From assembly GCA_024123955.1 (NCBI GenBank), contig CP099652.1, positions 4,030,001 to 4,094,000 on the forward strand: a stretch of DNA of 64,000 nt, written 5' to 3'. Shown here piece by piece: positions 43,751 to 52,107 of the stretch. The DNA is from Oxalobacteraceae bacterium OTU3CINTB1 (GTDB taxonomy: Bacteria > Pseudomonadota > Gammaproteobacteria > Burkholderiales > Burkholderiaceae_D). Both the position numbers and the translations under genes were made by a program. The notes below the pieces were generated by a model, which was not told the origin of the DNA, made no database searches, and worked only from the letters and a program-made list of their open reading frames with translations. Every line of letters starts with the position of its first letter. Positions within the stretch are counted from its first letter, which is position 1.

Positions 43751-45040
43751 ATGGGCTGGCGCCACATCGACGCGCACCAGCGCAACGTGCCGCTGCTGCT
43801 GGTGTGCCAGACGCTCACCACGCTGTGCATGATGACCTTGGTGCCGATCATGCCGCTGTATGTCGCGTCGCTGTCGCCGGCCGGCCTGCCCGGCGACCCG
43901 GACACGCTGATGCGGTGGGCCAACGTGGCGCTGGCCGCCCCGGGGCTGGGTGCGTTGTGCTGCGCGCCGTTCGCCGGGCGCTGGTGCGACCGTTACGGCT
44001 ACCGCCGCATGCTGCTGGTGTCGCTGGCGGTGTTCATTGCCAGCGTTGTGCTGATCGCGCTGAGCACCAACCTGGCCTGCTTCATCGCGGGCCGCTGGCT
44101 GCAAGGGGCCAGCGCCATCGGCCTGGTGCTGACGGCGTTCATCGGGCGCGCCGGCGACGACAGCGTGCGCGGGCGCAATCTCGGCCTGCAGGAAAGCGCG
44201 ATCGGCGCCGGCGCCCTGCTCGGCCCCGTGATCGGCGGCGCGGTGCTCGACTACTGGTCGCTGCGACCGATGCTGCTGGCCACCGCGCTGTTCACCGCCA
44301 TCGCCGCCGCCCTGCTGTGGCTTTGCACCAGCGAGCCGCGCGCTGGCGACCGCGCCGCCGAATCCAAGCCCAGGCCCAGGCCCGATCGCGACAGCGCTGC
44401 CGGGATCCGGCCATCGCCCTCGTCCGTCCAAGCGCACGAGTTTCGCGGTCTCGCCACGGTGATGCGCCACCCCGAGCTGCGCCGCTGGATGCTGGCCGGC
44501 TGCCTCACCCAGGCTGCCGGTTTCGCCATGCTGACGGTGTTCGCGCTGTATATCTCGGCGCGCTTCCCCGCGCTGCACGCGCCGGGCAGCATCATCGGCT
44601 CGCTGCACGCGCTCGGCTGGCTGGCCACCATCGTCGCCGGCCCTGTCTGGGGACGGCTCAACGACCGTGGCAAGGTACGGCGGCATTTCGCCATCGCGGC
44701 CGCCACCTGCGCCTTGTCGAGCGCCTTGCTGATGGCCGCCAATGCGCTGTGGGCGATCGCGCTGCTACGCCTGATCCAGGGCGCGTGCTACGCGGCGCTG
44801 ACGCAATCGATGCTGCTGGCCTGCCTGCGCCAGTTGCCGGCGTCGGTGCACGGCCACGTCACCGGGCTGGGACGCGGCTTCATGACGGCCGGGCAGCTGC
44901 TCGGCCCGATGCTGGTGATCGCCTGCGCACCGCTGCTGGCGCCGCGACAGTTGCCCTGGCTGGTGGCGGCATTGTTCCTGATGGCAGGTCTGCTCGTCTG
45001 GCGTCCCGCCGGCCGCGCCCTGCCACTACATCACATTTAA
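43751..45040 (+). CDS. sbnD: MFS transporter, staphyloferrin B exporter-like (SbnD)
   Basis: A 429-residue 12-helix major facilitator transporter. It has the N-terminal GRWCDRYGYRRMLLVS loop (motif A, between helices 2 and 3), RGRNLGLQESAIGAGALLGP (the drug-efflux antiporter motif C region), and a matching signature GRLNDRGKVRRHF in the second half. Start ATG 43751 directly follows the sbnC stop. SbnD exports staphyloferrin B in Staphylococcus. The position between two synthetase genes supports the same role here. A GGAGG at the end of the gene serves sbnE. Confidence 0.87.
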   Translation: MGWRHIDAHQRNVPLLLVCQTLTTLCMMTLVPIMPLYVASLSPAGLPGDPDTLMRWANVALAAPGLGALCCAPFAGRWCDRYGYRRMLLVSLAVFIASVVLIALSTNLACFIAGRWLQGASAIGLVLTAFIGRAGDDSVRGRNLGLQESAIGAGALLGPVIGGAVLDYWSLRPMLLATALFTAIAAALLWLCTSEPRAGDRAAESKPRPRPDRDSAAGIRPSPSSVQAHEFRGLATVMRHPELRRWMLAGCLTQAAGFAMLTVFALYISARFPALHAPGSIIGSLHALGWLATIVAGPVWGRLNDRGKVRRHFAIAAATCALSSALLMAANALWAIALLRLIQGACYAALTQSMLLACLRQLPASVHGHVTGLGRGFMTAGQLLGPMLVIACAPLLAPRQLPWLVAALFLMAGLLVWRPAGRALPLHHI

Positions 45041-45051
45041 GGAGGACTCGC

Positions 45052-46803
45052 ATGTCTATAACGATCCAAACGCGCGACGGCGTGGCGCGCCGCCTGTCGG
45101 AGCAATACATCAACACCTGGTGCCGTGAAATGGCGCTGCCCGATCCGCGCCTGGCGGCGCTGGCGGCGCTGGAGGACCGCGACGCCGGCCTGGCCGCGCA
45201 CATCGCCGAGTGGCGCGCCCGTGACTGGATGCCGTTCGCCGTCACTTTCTCCGGCGCCGGCGCACGCGTGGCAGGCGCGTTCGACTATTTTTCGCCGGTC
45301 GGCTACCATCGGCTGGCAGGCCCGTTGTGGCTGCGCGGCGGCGCCAGCGGCGCCGATGCGTCGGACTGGACGCGCATCGACGATGTCGGCACGCTGTCTG
45401 ACCTGATCGCCGCCGAGCTGGCGGCGACCAGCACCGCACCGGGCGCCGCCGCCAACCGCGAGCGGCTGGCGACCTTGATGCGCAACAGCATCGCCAAGGT
45501 CGGCCGCTTTCATCGCGACCCCGTGGACACACCAAGGCCCGACTACGTGGCCTCCGAACAGGGGCTGCGCTTCGGCCATGTTTTCCACGTCACCTCCAAG
45601 GCGGCGGACGGCTTTGACGACGACGACCTGCGCGCGTACGCGCCGGAGCTGGGCGCCGCGTTCCAGCTGCACTACTTCGCCGTGCGCTCCGACCTGATGG
45701 ACATGCGCGCGCTCGACCGCAAGGCGGTGCCGATCGACCCCGCCGCGATGCATTTCGCCGAAGCGCTGCTGCGCGAAGGTGATTACCGGCTGCTGCCATG
45801 CCATCCGTGGCAGGCCAGCTATCTGCTGGCGCAGCCCGACATGGCCATGCTGGTGCGCGACCGCGCGGTGATTTCGCTCGGGCCGCAGGGCGAACAGGTG
45901 TGGCCGACATCGTCGGTGCGCACCGTCTGGCTGCCGTCGCTGCAACTGTTCATGAAACTCTCGCTCAATATCCGCATCACCAATTTCGTGCGCAACAACC
46001 CCGACGAGCAAGTCGCCCGCGCGCTCGACGCCAGCGTCGCCATCGGCCTGCTGCCCGAACAGCGCTTGCGGCAAGACCATTTCCGCGTGCTGCGGGAGAT
46101 CGGCAGCGAAACGCTCAAAGTGCCGAGTGCCGCGCTGCGCGCCGCCTGCGCCGTCATCTATCGGGAGGCCATGCCGGCCGCCGACACCACGGAGCTGCAT
46201 CTGGCCGCCGCGCTGCTGGAGGAATCCGCGCTGGGCCACGTTCCGCTGCTCGACGTGGTGCGGCGCGCGGCCGGCGGCGCCGCAACGGACGCGGCATTCA
46301 TCGAACGCTGGTGGCTGCGCTACCTCGACGTCACCCTCGTGCCGATGCTGGAACTATACGCCGACTACGGCATCAGCCTGGAGGCGCACCTGCAAAACTC
46401 GCTGGTTGCCTTCAAGGACGGCTGGCCGCGCCGGGGCTACGCGCGCGACATGGAAGGCACGTCGATCAGCCGCCAGCGCTTTCCGTTCGCCGACCGCCTC
46501 GCCGCCGACAGTCCGGCGCTGTACGACGAAGCGCAGGCCTGGCACCGCTTTCAGTATTACGTGCTGGTCAACCATATCGGCCACGTGGCCGCCTGCCTCG
46601 CGCGGCTCGGCGTGTGCGGGGAGGCGACGTTGTGGCGCGCGGCGGCCGAGCGCTTGCGCGCCTGCGAAGGCAACACGCGGCAACTGGTCGACACACTGCT
46701 GCGCCAGCCAACCCTGCCGGCCAAGGCCAATATGTTGAGCAGCTTCCGCCAGCAGGGGGAAACCCCGGCCTGGATCGCCATTTCCAATCCCCTGAAGACC
46801 TGA
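45052..46803 (+). CDS. sbnE: IucA/IucC-family NIS siderophore synthetase, SbnE position
   Basis: A 583-residue NIS synthetase. It has the nucleotide-binding region KVGRFHRD, GHVFHVTSKAADGF, LLPCHPWQASYL, PTSSVRTVWLPSLQLFMKLS with NIRITNFVRNN, and a C-terminal domain with LEAHLQNSLVAFKDGWPRRGYARD. SbnE condenses citrate with a first diaminopropionate in Staphylococcus. A strong ribosome-binding site AAGGAGGA lies nine bases before the ATG at 45052. The open frame upstream of this start runs antisense-like through sbnD and is not used. The sbnF gene starts four bases later. Confidence 0.88.
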   Translation: MSITIQTRDGVARRLSEQYINTWCREMALPDPRLAALAALEDRDAGLAAHIAEWRARDWMPFAVTFSGAGARVAGAFDYFSPVGYHRLAGPLWLRGGASGADASDWTRIDDVGTLSDLIAAELAATSTAPGAAANRERLATLMRNSIAKVGRFHRDPVDTPRPDYVASEQGLRFGHVFHVTSKAADGFDDDDLRAYAPELGAAFQLHYFAVRSDLMDMRALDRKAVPIDPAAMHFAEALLREGDYRLLPCHPWQASYLLAQPDMAMLVRDRAVISLGPQGEQVWPTSSVRTVWLPSLQLFMKLSLNIRITNFVRNNPDEQVARALDASVAIGLLPEQRLRQDHFRVLREIGSETLKVPSAALRAACAVIYREAMPAADTTELHLAAALLEESALGHVPLLDVVRRAAGGAATDAAFIERWWLRYLDVTLVPMLELYADYGISLEAHLQNSLVAFKDGWPRRGYARDMEGTSISRQRFPFADRLAADSPALYDEAQAWHRFQYYVLVNHIGHVAACLARLGVCGEATLWRAAAERLRACEGNTRQLVDTLLRQPTLPAKANMLSSFRQQGETPAWIAISNPLKT

Positions 46804-46807
46804 GACC

Positions 46808-48607
46808 ATGCCGACATTTAGCCACCTTCATTACGAACAGTTGATTCGCAGTCCGGCCTACGGCCAGGCCAGCCGCCGGGTGCTCCGGCAATTGGTCGAA
46901 GCGCTGCTGTTCGAACGCACGCTCGCCGACACCGTCATCGACGGCGACCAGTTGACACTGTCCGGCCACGACCGCGACGGCGCCGCCGTCGCCTACCGTT
47001 GCCTGGCGCAGACGACGTTCAGTTTCGGCCGGGTGCGCATCGTCAGTGCCCTGATGCGCGTCGGCGCCGACGGCGTCGAGGTCGAGGCCACCGACCCCGC
47101 GCTGTTCCTGACCGAGATCTCCGGCCTGCTCAACGCCGACCCGCAGCGCTTGCAGCAATTCGCCGCCGAACTGTTGTCGACCCAGATCAAGGATGCGCAA
47201 ACACTGTACTTCCGGGGCGCCAACCCGTTGCGCGACGCCCAGTACGACCAGATCGAGGCGCGCCTGACCGACAGCCACCCCTACCACCCGAGCTACAAGT
47301 CGCGGCTCGGATTTACGCTGACCGACAACGCCGGCTACGCGCCGGAGATCGCCGAAGCGGTGCGCCCGCTGCTGCTGGCGGTGCGGCGCGCGCAAGCCCA
47401 TGCGGCCGTCGCCGGTGACGTGGCGGCGGCCGGCGACACCGAAATGCTGCTGCACCGGGACGACCTGCGCCACTTCCAGCAAGAGCTGTCGCGGCGCGGC
47501 CTGTCCGCCGCCGACTATCTGCCGCTGCCGGTCCATCCCTGGCAATGGGACGAAATCATCGCGCCGGGCTACCACCAGGCGCTGGCGGACGGTGATCTGG
47601 TGCTGCTGGGACTAATGACCGAGCAATATCTGCCACAACAATCGATCCGCACGCTGTCGAGCATGACGGCGCCCCGTCGCCCGTCGATCAAGCTGGCCAT
47701 GAACCTGGTCAACACCTCGACGTCGCGCGTGCTGGCGCCGCACACGGTGCGCAACGCCGCCCCGATCAGCGACTGGCTGCGGGAACTGGTGGACCGCAGC
47801 GGCTGGCCGCTGCCGATGCGCCAACCTGTGATCCTGCGCGAGATCGCCGGCGTCGGCTACACGCGCCCGGCCGGCGCGGCGACCCAATACGGCGCGCTGG
47901 CGTGCATCTGGCGCGACAGCGTACACGCGCACCTGGCGGCGGGCGAGCGGGCCGCGCCGATGACGGCCATGCTCCACATCGACAGCGACGGCCGCCCGTT
48001 CATCGACGACTGGATCGCCCGCCACGGCGCAGAACTTTGGCTGCGCACGCTGGTCGAACGCGCCTGGCTGCCGGTGCTCCATCTGCTATGGTCGCAAGGC
48101 GTGGCGCTCGAATCGCATGCCCAAAACATGCTGCTGTTGCACGTGGACGGCCTGCCCGAGCGCGTCGCGCTGAAGGATTTCCACGATGGCGTGCGTTTCA
48201 GTCCGGCCCTGCTGGCCGGACCCGCGCCAGCGCTGACGCCACCGCCCGAAGCCCATGCGCTGGTCAATCCGAACTCGTTCCTCCAGACCGACGACGCCAA
48301 CGAGTTGCGCGACTTCACCTTCGACGCGCTGTTCTTTGTGAACCTGGCCGAACTGGCGTGGCTGTTCGCGCGCTTCTACGACATGCTTGAGCCGCGCTTC
48401 TGGGACATCGTCGGCGGCGTGTTGCGCGACCATCAGCGGCGCCACCCCGACATGGCGGCCCGCTACGCGCTTTTCGATTGCTTCGCCGACGAGGTGGACA
48501 TCGAACTGCTGGCCAGCCGCCGCTTCCAGCCGGAGATCCGATTGCGCACGCGCGCCGCGCCCAATCCGCTGGCAGTCAAAATGCCAGGACAAGGCGGCGC
48601 GGCATGA
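46808..48607 (+). CDS. sbnF: IucA/IucC-family NIS siderophore synthetase, SbnF position
   Basis: A 599-residue NIS synthetase. It contains SHPYHPSYKSRLGFTLTDN, PLPVHPWQWDEIIAPGYHQA, YLPQQSIRTLSSMTAPRRPS with IKLAMNLVNTSTSRVLAPHT, and LWSQGVALESHAQNMLLLHV with VALKDFHDGVRF. The family core is complete. SbnF joins the citryl-diaminoethane intermediate with a second diaminopropionate in Staphylococcus. It is coupled to sbnG by an ATGA overlap (48604-48607). Three NIS synthetases in one operon fit the three condensations of staphyloferrin B. Confidence 0.88.
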   Translation: MPTFSHLHYEQLIRSPAYGQASRRVLRQLVEALLFERTLADTVIDGDQLTLSGHDRDGAAVAYRCLAQTTFSFGRVRIVSALMRVGADGVEVEATDPALFLTEISGLLNADPQRLQQFAAELLSTQIKDAQTLYFRGANPLRDAQYDQIEARLTDSHPYHPSYKSRLGFTLTDNAGYAPEIAEAVRPLLLAVRRAQAHAAVAGDVAAAGDTEMLLHRDDLRHFQQELSRRGLSAADYLPLPVHPWQWDEIIAPGYHQALADGDLVLLGLMTEQYLPQQSIRTLSSMTAPRRPSIKLAMNLVNTSTSRVLAPHTVRNAAPISDWLRELVDRSGWPLPMRQPVILREIAGVGYTRPAGAATQYGALACIWRDSVHAHLAAGERAAPMTAMLHIDSDGRPFIDDWIARHGAELWLRTLVERAWLPVLHLLWSQGVALESHAQNMLLLHVDGLPERVALKDFHDGVRFSPALLAGPAPALTPPPEAHALVNPNSFLQTDDANELRDFTFDALFFVNLAELAWLFARFYDMLEPRFWDIVGGVLRDHQRRHPDMAARYALFDCFADEVDIELLASRRFQPEIRLRTRAAPNPLAVKMPGQGGAA

Positions 48608-49374
48608 GCGCACCCGCGACCTCGCTGAAACACCGCCTGACGTTGCCGGCGCCGCTGTACGGACTGTTCTGCTCGACGCCGGCGGCGTTGACGGTCGAGC
48701 TGATCGCCGCCGCCGGCTACGACTTCGTGCTGATCGATCTGGAACACACGTTGGTCGGCCCGGCGCAGCTGGCGGCGATGCTGATGGCGGCACGCGCCAG
48801 CGGCATCGCCGCGTTGGTGCGGGTGGCGGCGCCGCACCAGGCGATGCAGGCGCTCGACCACGGCGCCGAGGGCATCGTCTTCGCGCGCGTGCGCACGGCC
48901 GCCGAGGCGGCGCTGGCGGTCGACGCCTGCCACTTCGCGCCGCGCGGCCAGCGTGGCCTCAACAGCACCTGGCACAGCGGCTACGGCCGCGACGACCTGG
49001 CCGGGGCGATGCGCGCGATGACGGCGCAAACGCTGGTCGTGGCGATGATCGAGGACGTCGAAGGTGTACGGCACGCCGACGCCATCGCCGCCGTCGACGG
49101 CATCGACGTGCTGATGGAGGGCGCTGCCGATCTGTCGCAGTCGCTCGGCCTGCCGTGGCAGACGCGCCATCCACAAGTGCGCGAAGCCGTCGACACGATC
49201 CACGCCGCCGCCGACCGCCACGGCAAGGCTTTCTGTGCGCTGCCGCGTGCGAAGGAAGACTTCGAGGCGGCGCGCCGCCGGCAGGTGCGCCTGTTCATCC
49301 TCGGCGACGAACGCGGCATCAGCCGGCGCGCCATGGCCGAACATCTGGCACAACATCAATCCAACGTGGAATAA
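48604..49374 (+). CDS. sbnG: Siderophore citrate synthase, HpcH/HpaI aldolase fold (SbnG)
   Basis: A 256-residue metal-dependent aldolase-fold enzyme. It has LIDLEHTLVGP (metal-binding glutamate region), RVAAPHQAMQALDHGAEGIV, CHFAPRGQRGLNSTWHSGYG and a late glutamate-aspartate MIEDVEGV. SbnG makes citrate from oxaloacetate and acetyl-CoA independently of the TCA cycle, so siderophore production can continue when TCA enzymes are repressed during iron starvation. Its ATG overlaps the sbnF stop by four bases. The sbnH gene follows after 13 bases. Confidence 0.87.
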   Translation: MSAPATSLKHRLTLPAPLYGLFCSTPAALTVELIAAAGYDFVLIDLEHTLVGPAQLAAMLMAARASGIAALVRVAAPHQAMQALDHGAEGIVFARVRTAAEAALAVDACHFAPRGQRGLNSTWHSGYGRDDLAGAMRAMTAQTLVVAMIEDVEGVRHADAIAAVDGIDVLMEGAADLSQSLGLPWQTRHPQVREAVDTIHAAADRHGKAFCALPRAKEDFEAARRRQVRLFILGDERGISRRAMAEHLAQHQSNVE

Positions 49375-49387
49375 AAGGAAAGCCGCC

Positions 49388-50575
49388 ATGCGCGAACAAT
49401 TAATACTCGACTACATCCAGGCCCAAACGGGACCGGCGTGCGCCTATCTCTACGATATGGTCCACCTGCGCGAGCGCGCGGCACGCCTGCACCGCGCGCT
49501 GCCGCCGCGCTGCAAGCTGTTCTACGCCATCAAGGCCAACAGCGACGCGCCGGTGCTGGCCGCCCTGCACGGCAATCTGGACGGCTTCGAGGTCGCCTCG
49601 CTGGGCGAAATCGACAAGGTGCGTGCGATGGGCCGCGACGTACCCGTCATCTTCGGCGGCCCCGGCAAGACGGATGCCGAGCTCGAAGGCGCGCTCGACC
49701 AGGGCGTGATGCTGATCCACGTCGAAAGCGAGCACCAGTTGCGGCGCCTGGACTGGCTCGCCGGCCGGCGCGGCGTGACCGCGCGCGTGCTGTTGCGCCT
49801 CAATCCGGCCAGCCTGCCCGGCGAGACCCGGGCCACCTTGCGCATGGGCGGGCAAGCGACCCAATTCGGCATCGACGAGGCGCGCATGCCGGCGGCCATC
49901 GCCCTCGCCCTCGACCTGCGCCACATCAAACTGGAGGGGCTGCACATCCACGCGCTGTCGAACAACCTGGACGTCGACGACCACCTGGCGCTGTTGCGGC
50001 ACTATCTCGGGCTGGCGCAGGCGTGGCAGGATACCTACCGGATCGACTTCGCGTGGCTTAACGTCGGCGGCGGCATCGGCGTCAACTACGCCGAGCCGGC
50101 GCGCCAGTTCGACTGGCCGCTGTTCTGCACCGGCTTGGCGGGATTGATGGACCAATTCAAGCCCGGCTTCCAGCTGATCTTCGAGTGCGGCCGCTTTATC
50201 AGCGCCGATTGTGGCGTGTACGTCAGCGAGGTGATCGACATCAAGACCACGCACGGCAAAAACTTTGCCATCCTGCGCGGCGGCTCCCACCACTTCCGCC
50301 TGCCCGTCTCGTGGCAACACAATCATCCGTTCTCGATCGTGCCGCGCGAGCGTTGGCCCTATCCGTTCGCGCGCCCGGCCCTTGCCGGCGACGTGGTGAC
50401 AATTTGCGGCGAGCTATGCACGCCGAAGGACGTGCTGGCGCAGGATGTCCACGTCGACCGGCTGCGCGCCGGCGACTGCCTGGTGTTCGCGCTGGCCGGC
50501 GCTTACGGCTGGCACATCTCTCACCACGACTTCCTCAGCCATCCGCATCCGGAGCGGCGCCACTTCGGGGCGTGA
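49388..50575 (+). CDS. sbnH: PLP-dependent decarboxylase SbnH
   Basis: A 395-residue fold-type III decarboxylase (diaminopimelate/ornithine decarboxylase family). The PLP lysine is Lys49 in KLFYAIKANSD. The phosphate loop is LNVGGGIGVNY, and the C-terminal active site has CGELCTPKDVLAQD plus GAYGWHISHHDFLSHPHPE. SbnH decarboxylates the citryl-diaminopropionate intermediate to give the diaminoethane unit of staphyloferrin B. It is the last gene of the sbn set. The sbnI gene that follows in S. aureus is absent, and an unrelated ArsR gene on the other strand follows. Confidence 0.9.
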   Translation: MREQLILDYIQAQTGPACAYLYDMVHLRERAARLHRALPPRCKLFYAIKANSDAPVLAALHGNLDGFEVASLGEIDKVRAMGRDVPVIFGGPGKTDAELEGALDQGVMLIHVESEHQLRRLDWLAGRRGVTARVLLRLNPASLPGETRATLRMGGQATQFGIDEARMPAAIALALDLRHIKLEGLHIHALSNNLDVDDHLALLRHYLGLAQAWQDTYRIDFAWLNVGGGIGVNYAEPARQFDWPLFCTGLAGLMDQFKPGFQLIFECGRFISADCGVYVSEVIDIKTTHGKNFAILRGGSHHFRLPVSWQHNHPFSIVPRERWPYPFARPALAGDVVTICGELCTPKDVLAQDVHVDRLRAGDCLVFALAGAYGWHISHHDFLSHPHPERRHFGA

Positions 50576-50610
50576 AGGAGATGCGGCGGACTAAAATCAG
50601 CGGGATTGAA

Positions 50611-50931
50611 TCAGCTTAGCGGCGGCTGCGCCAGCACCACCGCCAGCAGGCCGGGAAAGCGGCCGTCGATGTCGGCGCGGCGCAGCGTGTTCATGTGGGC
50701 GGTGCCCGCCGTTTCCGTATGCACCAGCCCGGCGTCGCGCAGCACCTTGAAATGGTGCGATACGGTCGATTTAGGGCGACCGCCATCGAGCTCGCCGCAG
50801 GTGGCGCCGTCCACTTGCGCCAGATGCCGGACGATTTCCAGGCGTATCGAGTCACTGAGCGCGTACAGCACGCGTTCAAGCACGAATTCGTCGGGGGTGG
50901 GATGTTTGTAGGGACGCATGAGCAGAATCAT
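50611..50931 (-). CDS. ArsR-family transcriptional regulator
   Basis: A 106-residue winged-helix repressor. It has LYALSDSIRLEIVRHLAQ, GATCGELDGGRPKSTVSHHF and VLRDAGLVHTET. No multi-cysteine metal-binding signature is present beyond the single Cys in ATCGEL, so it is probably a redox or electrophile sensor rather than a metal sensor. It diverges from an old-yellow-enzyme gene, and the 18-base inverted repeat at 50958-50975 lies between them. ArsR regulators next to ene-reductases are common in proteobacteria. The start at 50931 is uncertain and ATG 50919 is possible. Confidence 0.85.
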   Translation of the reverse strand: MILLMRPYKHPTPDEFVLERVLYALSDSIRLEIVRHLAQVDGATCGELDGGRPKSTVSHHFKVLRDAGLVHTETAGTAHMNTLRRADIDGRFPGLLAVVLAQPPLS

Positions 50932-50957
50932 ACACCTTGCGCTATACTTCTTCCATC

Positions 50958-50975
50958 GTTCGTATATCTTCGAAC
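50958..50975. promoter_or_regulatory. Candidate ArsR operator
   Basis: GTTCG and CGAAC form a perfect inverted repeat separated by eight AT-rich bases (TATATCTT), inside the 87-base divergent gap between the ArsR and flavin oxidoreductase genes. Its position fits a repressor site controlling both genes. No other inverted repeat in this gap is as good. Confidence 0.4.
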
Positions 50976-51018
50976 TATCGTAATTATCAATAAACCACTT
51001 TTTGACAAAAAGGTCACC

Positions 51019-52107
51019 ATGTCCGCCCTATTCCAGCCCTACAGCCTGAAAGACGTCACCCTGCGCAACCGTATCGCGGTGCCGCCGATGTGCCAGTATT
51101 CCGCCATCGACGGCGTGCCCAACGACTGGCACCTGTCGCACTACGCCAGCATCGCGCGCGGCGGCGCCGGGCTGGTGATCGTCGAGGCCACCGCCGTCGC
51201 GCCTGAGGGACGCATCACGCCGGGTTGCACCGGACTGTGGAACGACGAACAGGCGCAGGCATTCGTGCCGATCGTGCGCGCCATCAAGGCCGCCGGCGCC
51301 GTGCCGGGCATCCAGATCGCCCATGCCGGCCGCAAGGCCAGCGCCAACCGGCCGTGGGAAGGCGACGACCATATCGCCGAAGACGACGCGCGCGGCTGGC
51401 AAACGATCGCGCCGTCCGCCATCGCCTTTGGCGCCAACCTGCCGAAGGCGCCCAAGGCGATGACGCTCGACGACATCGCGCGCGTACGCCAGAACTTCGT
51501 CGACACCGCGCGCCGCGCCGTCGAGGCCGGCTTCGAATGGCTGGAGCTGCACTTCGCGCACGGCTACCTTGCGCAGACCTTCTTCTCCGAACACTCGAAC
51601 CAGCGCGACGACCTCTACGGCGGGAGCGCCGCCAACCGCGCGCGCTTCCTGCTCGAGACGCTCAAGGCCGTGCGTGAGGTGTGGCCCGAAAACCTGCCGC
51701 TGACGGTGCGTTTCGGCGTGATCGAATACGACGGCCGCGACGAGCAGACGATGCTGGAGTCGATCGAACTGGTGCGCCAGTTCAAGGCCTCCGGCATGGA
51801 CATGATCAGCGTCAGCGTCGGCTTCACGATTCCGGACACGTCGATCCCGTGGGGACCGGCCTTCATGGGGCCGGTGGCCGAGCGCGTGCGGCGCGAAGCC
51901 GGCGTGCCGGTGTCGTCGGCGTGGGGCTTCGGCACGCCGGCGATCGCCGAGCAGGTGGTGCGCGACCAGCAGCTCGACCTGGTGATGGTGGGCCGCGCCC
52001 ATCTGGCCAATCCGCACTGGGCCTACTTCGCCGCCAAGGAGCTTGGCGTCGAGCGGGCGTCGTGGACGCTGCCGGCGCCGTACGCGCACTGGCTCGAACG
52101 CTACTGA
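51019..52107 (+). CDS. NADH:flavin oxidoreductase, YqjM-type old yellow enzyme
   Basis: A 362-residue FMN ene-reductase with the YqjM pattern. It contains NRIAVPPMCQYSA, IQIAHAGRKA (the HxxR/K substrate-binding region), HFAHGYLAQTFF, SNQRDDLYGG and the phosphate-binding VSSAWGFGTPAIAEQ with DLVMVGRAHLANPHW. These enzymes reduce electrophilic alkenes and nitro compounds using NAD(P)H. The ATG at 51019 follows AAAAAGGT. The divergent ArsR gene probably represses it until an electrophile is present. The 3' end overlaps the convergent RND permease gene by seven bases. Confidence 0.9.
   Translation: MSALFQPYSLKDVTLRNRIAVPPMCQYSAIDGVPNDWHLSHYASIARGGAGLVIVEATAVAPEGRITPGCTGLWNDEQAQAFVPIVRAIKAAGAVPGIQIAHAGRKASANRPWEGDDHIAEDDARGWQTIAPSAIAFGANLPKAPKAMTLDDIARVRQNFVDTARRAVEAGFEWLELHFAHGYLAQTFFSEHSNQRDDLYGGSAANRARFLLETLKAVREVWPENLPLTVRFGVIEYDGRDEQTMLESIELVRQFKASGMDMISVSVGFTIPDTSIPWGPAFMGPVAERVRREAGVPVSSAWGFGTPAIAEQVVRDQQLDLVMVGRAHLANPHWAYFAAKELGVERASWTLPAPYAHWLERY

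Noticed and set aside
41819..44686. Long open frame of 955 codons on the minus strand across sbnC and sbnD
   Set aside because: It is antisense to two well-supported genes, lacks any recognisable domain and has the His/Arg/Gln-rich composition typical of shadow frames in high-GC DNA.
43288..46803. 1,171-codon frame suggesting an sbnE protein twice its normal size
   Set aside because: Only the part from ATG 45052, with its own AAGGAGGA site, has synthetase motifs. The upstream part is an alternative frame of sbnC and sbnD.
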